From JANXSF01 sp043755435 (GTDB lineage Bacteria > Acidobacteriota > Terriglobia > Bryobacterales > Bryobacteraceae), in NCBI GenBank assembly GCA_043755435.1, contig JAYUSZ010000406.1, forward strand, positions 1 through 19,814: a DNA stretch of 19,814 nt, read 5' to 3'. The notes below the pieces were generated by a model that was not told the DNA's origin, made no database searches, and saw nothing but the letters and a program-made list of their open reading frames with translations. This document shows, piece by piece, positions 16,721 to 19,814 of the stretch. The translations under genes were made by a program, and so were the position numbers. Numbering within the stretch: position 1 is the stretch's first letter; each line of letters starts with the position of its first letter.

Positions 16721-16864
16721 CCGCTTGCAAAACTCCTTCAAATGGAAAAGCCCACACACAGAATCGTTCTTGCGCGGTTTATGGCAAAAAAGCTATAGGT
16801 TTATGGCCAATCGGTTCCGCCTACAACACGTGTCAATAGGTTTTCAGCGGAGTTTTGCAAGTGG
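16721..16864. mobile_element. MITE-like 144-bp element with inverted terminal repeats
   Basis: CTTGCAAAACTCC at 16724-16736 and its exact complement GGAGTTTTGCAAG at 16849-16861 form perfect 13-bp inverted ends. After one mismatch, two more bases pair on the outside (CC/GG). The interior is non-coding and carries two direct copies of GGTTTATGGC (16776-16785, 16798-16807), 22 bp apart. No target-site duplication is seen. A non-autonomous transposon remnant is the simplest reading; a large hairpin-forming regulatory element is an alternative. Confidence 0.5.
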
Positions 16865-17186
16865 GTCACCATCGAAAAATTAAAACAATTCCCCCGCAAT
16901 CAACACCTTCCACAAACCCCTGGTTCGGAATCGACCCTCCGTGCTGTACTCTGTAATCAGAAATAACAACTCGCTGGCCAGCAAGCTTTCTAACGGTAAG
17001 TCCGCGCGGTATCCAAAACATAAACCGAGGCCCGGTCGTTACATGTTCTAAACACTTCAAGCCATCCGGTTGGGCACTGGAAAGCTTAGCTGTAATTCAG
17101 CCAACTACCGTGGGGGTAGGGAAGTGAGGGAATTTGAAAACGGCCGGTCTCGCTTTAAGGCCAACGTGTCATTATTCGCGATAGAG

Positions 17187-17192
17187 TATAAG
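17187..17192 (+). promoter_or_regulatory. Possible -10 box of the SelA-like gene
   Basis: TATAAG ends 7 nt before the ATG at 17200, a spacing that would put the transcription start at or near the start codon. No convincing -35 box is seen, and no Shine-Dalgarno sequence exists before the ATG. Confidence 0.35.
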
Positions 17193-17199
17193 TCACATC

Positions 17200-18792
17200 A
17201 TGTACAAATTTCTGAAACAGCGCCTTCAACGCCGCGACCTCTTCCGGGGCACCGCCCTTGCCGCACTCCCTGGTCTCTTCCGTGGAACGGCCCTCGCCGC
17301 TTCACCAACTTTGAAACTCGGTCCCAACCTCTACCAATCCATCGGTGTCAAACCACTCATCAACGCTCGCGGCACTTTCACCATCATCAGTGGATCCACC
17401 ATGCTGCCTGAAGTCCGCACCGCCATGGCCGAAGCGTCCCAACATTATGTCCACATTGATGAATTGATGGCCGCCATTGGCTCGCGACTCGCTGAACTTA
17501 CGAAAGCGGAATTCGGTATGGTGACATGTGGTTGTTCCGCCGCCATCACCCATGCCACTGCGGCCTGCATCGCCGGCGGCAACCCTGATCTTCATGTTCG
17601 CCTCCCCAACCTTACTGGCTTCGCGAAAGATGAAGTTATCGTTCCAACCCATTCGCGAAACGTCTATGACGCCGCAGTTCGCGCTGTTGGTGCGAAGATC
17701 ATTGAAGCCGGCACCACTGCTGAACTCGAAGCTGCATTCGGACCTCGCACCGCCATGGTCTACATCCTCGCCGGACCCAATGCTGATAGCGGCCCTCTTT
17801 CCACCAAGGCCATTTGCGAAGTGGCAAAACGTTTCAACGTACCCGTCCTGGTAGACGCGGCCGCGGAAATTCTCACAGTGCCCAACGTTCATCTGGAACT
17901 TGGTGCGACGCTTGTTACTTACAGCGGTGGCAAATGTATTCGTGGACCGCAGACTGCTGGGCTGCTGCTGGGCCGCAAGGATCTGGTTCGCGCAGCATGG
18001 GTGCACAGTGCCCCGCATCATGGCTACGCACGAGCCTTGAAGATCGGCAAAGAAGAAGCTATCGGCATGTTGATGGCTGTTGAAATGTGGTTCCAGCGCG
18101 ATCACAAAGCAGAATGGAGCAACTGGATGGGACGCCTGGATTCCATCTCGAAAAAGCTCAGCACAACTCCCGGTGTCACCACCTCCGTTCGCCAACCCGA
18201 AGGGCTTTCCAACAAAACTCCATCCCTAGTCATTCGCTGGGATGCCGCCAAACTCGGCATCAATGGCCGCGACCTTGCTCGTCACCTCTACACCACCGAA
18301 CCGCGCATCGCACTGCCCACTGGCTTTGAACGCGGCCAAGGTACGGAAACAGGAATTTCTGTTGTGCCCTATATGATGGCTGAAGGCGACGAAAAAATTG
18401 TAGCCGCACGCATTGCTGAAACTCTAGCCAATCCGCCAAAAGCCGCTGCCATTACTAGCGATCCTCCGAGCGGTGATATTTCCGGCCGCTGGGATGTTCG
18501 CATTGATTACCTGGCTTCCACCTCCCAACACGTTCTGCATTTAAAACAAAATAGCGGAGGGCGGATTGACGGCACCCATCAAGGGGATTTCGTTTCCCGC
18601 GATCTTGGTGGAACTCTGGAAGGGGACCGTGTTCACCTCAATAGCAGCTACAACGAACGTCATGGCGATTCCTTGCAGTTCGATTTCCAAGGTAAACTAA
18701 CTGGCGATGAAATGAGCGGAACCTTGGCCATGGGTGAGTATCTGGAAGCCCGTTGGACCGCCAAACGTCACCAATTCCGCAGAAGCGCATAA
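17200..18792 (+). CDS. Tat-exported SelA-like PLP-dependent enzyme with extra C-terminal domain
   Basis: 530 residues. The N-terminus is a twin-arginine signal (QRRDLFRGTALAA, R11 R12), so a folded, cofactor-loaded enzyme is probably exported. The core (about 45-420) is a fold-type I PLP enzyme of the SelA-related branch, with NARGTFTIISGSTMLPEV near the start, VTCGCSAAITHATAAC, LVDAAAE, and the PLP lysine at about K245 in YSGGKCIRGPQTAGLLLGR. Related enzymes include D-glucosaminate-6-phosphate ammonia-lyase; it is not expected to be the selenocysteine synthase, as no sel genes or tRNA-Sec are present. Residues about 430-530 form a beta-rich, lipocalin-like extension (GRWDVRIDYLAS, LGGTLEGDRVHL, EMSGTLAMGEYLEARW). 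An amidohydrolase gene follows after 4 nt. An amino-acid or amino-sugar lyase, racemase or aldolase is plausible; the substrate is unknown. Confidence 0.82.
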   Translation: MYKFLKQRLQRRDLFRGTALAALPGLFRGTALAASPTLKLGPNLYQSIGVKPLINARGTFTIISGSTMLPEVRTAMAEASQHYVHIDELMAAIGSRLAELTKAEFGMVTCGCSAAITHATAACIAGGNPDLHVRLPNLTGFAKDEVIVPTHSRNVYDAAVRAVGAKIIEAGTTAELEAAFGPRTAMVYILAGPNADSGPLSTKAICEVAKRFNVPVLVDAAAEILTVPNVHLELGATLVTYSGGKCIRGPQTAGLLLGRKDLVRAAWVHSAPHHGYARALKIGKEEAIGMLMAVEMWFQRDHKAEWSNWMGRLDSISKKLSTTPGVTTSVRQPEGLSNKTPSLVIRWDAAKLGINGRDLARHLYTTEPRIALPTGFERGQGTETGISVVPYMMAEGDEKIVAARIAETLANPPKAAAITSDPPSGDISGRWDVRIDYLASTSQHVLHLKQNSGGRIDGTHQGDFVSRDLGGTLEGDRVHLNSSYNERHGDSLQFDFQGKLTGDEMSGTLAMGEYLEARWTAKRHQFRRSA

Positions 18793-18796
18793 TGCC

Positions 18797-19814
18797 ATGA
18801 GAATTCCCATAGCCCTTCTATTTTTCGCGAGCCTCAGCCTTGCCCAACCCAAGTACGACCTGCTGCTGAAGGGCGGTCACGTTGTAGACGCCAAGAACAA
18901 AATCAGCGCTGTTCGCGACGTGGCCATTCACAATGGACGTATCGCCGAAGTAAATGTGAAAATCGAACCCAATTCTGCGCGCAAAGTAATCGACGTCTCT
19001 GGCCACTATGTCACGCCTGGACTGATTGATATTCACGCGCACGTCTATGCCGGTACTGGAGAACGCCGGTCCTACGCCGGTGACTTGAGCCTTTATCCAG
19101 ACGCCCATACCTTCCGCGTAGGAGTAACCACAGTGGCTGATGCCGGCTGTGCTGGATGGCGCAATTTCGAGGATTTTAAGGACAAGGTGATTGACCGCTC
19201 GCGCACGCGCGTATATGCATTTTTGAATATTGTCGGCAGCGGTATGCGCGGCGGTCAATATGAAAACAACTTGAAAGATATGGAGCCCAAGCCAGCCGCA
19301 GAAATGGCCATGAAGCACAAAGGGCTGATTGTTGGAATCAAAACTGCGCATTACTCGGGTCCGGAATGGACGCCAGTTGACAACGCACTGGAAGCTGCGA
19401 AATTAGCGAACATTCCTGTGATGGTGGACTTCGGCAGCAACAAACCGGAACGCCCATTGAGCGAATTGCTGAACCGCAAACTTCGTCCTGGGGACATTTA
19501 CACTCACTTGTATTCCGGACTTCGTGGCGAACAAACAGAATCCGGCCACCCCAATCCAGCTTTATTTGAAGGCCGCAAGCGAGGAATCTATTTCGACGTC
19601 GGCCATGGTGGTGGAAGTTTCTTGTGGCGAGTGGCAGTCCCACTGATCAAGGATGGCTTTTTGCCGGACTCAATTTCCACGGATCTGCATATGGGGAGCA
19701 CCAACAATGGCATGAAGGACATGCTGAATGTGATGGATAAATTTCTGGCTATGGGCTTGTCGGTGGAAGACGTGATCGCCAAATCAACTTGGAATCCAGC
19801 CCGTGAAATACGCC
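18797..19814 (+). CDS. Exported amidohydrolase (EF_0837/AHA_3915-like), 3' end outside window
   Basis: At least 339 residues, open to the window edge. The start gives a Sec signal (MRIPIALLFFASLSLAQ); the ATG at 18792 is closed after two codons. After the entry strand YDLLLKGGHVVDAKNK comes the metal motif H80-A-H82 (GLIDIHAH). Then come a probably carboxylated Lys182 (IVGIKTAH), His237 (YTHLYSG), His270 (DVGHGGG) and Asp296 (STDLHM), ending at KSTWNPAREI. These are all the usual residues of a binuclear zinc deacetylase or dihydroorotase-like enzyme. The closest known type is EF_0837/AHA_3915, whose genes often neighbour SelA-related enzymes, as here, with a 4-nt gap. It may remove an acyl group or open a ring to feed the PLP partner. 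The substrate is unknown. Confidence 0.85.
   Translation, partial: MRIPIALLFFASLSLAQPKYDLLLKGGHVVDAKNKISAVRDVAIHNGRIAEVNVKIEPNSARKVIDVSGHYVTPGLIDIHAHVYAGTGERRSYAGDLSLYPDAHTFRVGVTTVADAGCAGWRNFEDFKDKVIDRSRTRVYAFLNIVGSGMRGGQYENNLKDMEPKPAAEMAMKHKGLIVGIKTAHYSGPEWTPVDNALEAAKLANIPVMVDFGSNKPERPLSELLNRKLRPGDIYTHLYSGLRGEQTESGHPNPALFEGRKRGIYFDVGHGGGSFLWRVAVPLIKDGFLPDSISTDLHMGSTNNGMKDMLNVMDKFLAMGLSVEDVIAKSTWNPAREIR

Larger units (their letters stand above)
16546..17199. other. 654-bp stretch without supported genes
   Basis: The interval between the hicA-type gene and the SelA-like gene holds the tRNA-Asn fragment (16582-16606), the MITE-like element (16721-16864) and, near its end, a -10-like TATAAG (17187-17192). 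A 64-codon minus-strand frame at 16866-17060 starts with TTG and matches nothing I know. Nothing else is evident. Confidence 0.6.

Noticed and set aside
16866..17060. 64-codon minus-strand frame in the gap before the SelA-like gene
   Set aside because: It starts with TTG and has no ribosome-binding site or known motif. It may be a decayed fragment, but there is no evidence for one.
17302..18195. 297-codon frame on the minus strand inside the SelA-like gene
   Set aside because: It is the shadow of a well-supported PLP enzyme; the product is rich in G, N and H without motifs.
17200..18792. Selenocysteine synthase SelA
   Set aside because: The fold is related, but the Tat signal, the extra C-terminal domain and the absence of selB or tRNA-Sec nearby argue against this role.

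Overview
The window looks like a piece of an Acidobacteriota chromosome, probably of the Bryobacterales/Solibacter kind. The reasons are an Oar-like TonB-dependent receptor of about 1,050 residues, a soluble-type PQQ dehydrogenase, an exported acetamidase-like protein, a multiheme-cytochrome/TPR lipoprotein, an exported SelA-like PLP enzyme paired with an amidohydrolase, and many proteins with signal peptides. The placement rests on recognising these families by eye and no search was run.

Layout. 1-4429: the 3' part of an Oar-like outer-membrane receptor, followed 12 nt later by dctA (C4-dicarboxylate symporter), probably one uptake unit. 4465-5417: an acetamidase/formamidase split into two overlapping ORFs by an apparent small deletion. 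5419-9574: a PQQ-dependent dehydrogenase (minus) divergent from an S9 prolyl-oligopeptidase/DPP-type peptidase (plus), with 64 bp between their starts. 9631-11133: a hypothetical protein, a seven-helix membrane protein (minus), a very small exported Lys-rich peptide (minus) and tRNA-Arg(CCT) (minus). 11184-12448: an AraC-type regulator and a DUF6265-like exported protein. 12597-14846: a lipoprotein with seven CxxCH heme sites followed by TPRs.

14847-17199 is an accessory-looking strip. It holds a VapBC-type and a HicBA-type toxin-antitoxin pair, a 3' fragment of a tRNA-Asn gene, a decayed tRNA-like element, a 144-bp MITE-like element with inverted ends, and short repeats. No integrase or transposase is visible. 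17200-19814: a Tat-exported SelA-like PLP enzyme with an added C-terminal beta-rich domain, then, 4 nt later, an exported amidohydrolase (3' end cut by the window). This pair resembles the SelA-related/EF_0837-type amidohydrolase pairing known from other bacteria, but here both partners appear to act outside the cytoplasm.

How it fits together: most genes suit a heterotroph that takes up and degrades organic matter in its envelope (receptor plus symporter, peptidase, quinoprotein, cytochrome, PLP enzyme plus amidohydrolase). Several starts have no Shine-Dalgarno sequence but a good -10 box 7-9 nt before the ATG, which suggests leaderless or nearly leaderless transcripts. The toxin-antitoxin strip has a well-formed operator at vapB: two tandem 8-mers plus an 11-bp inverted repeat across the -10 box and start codon.
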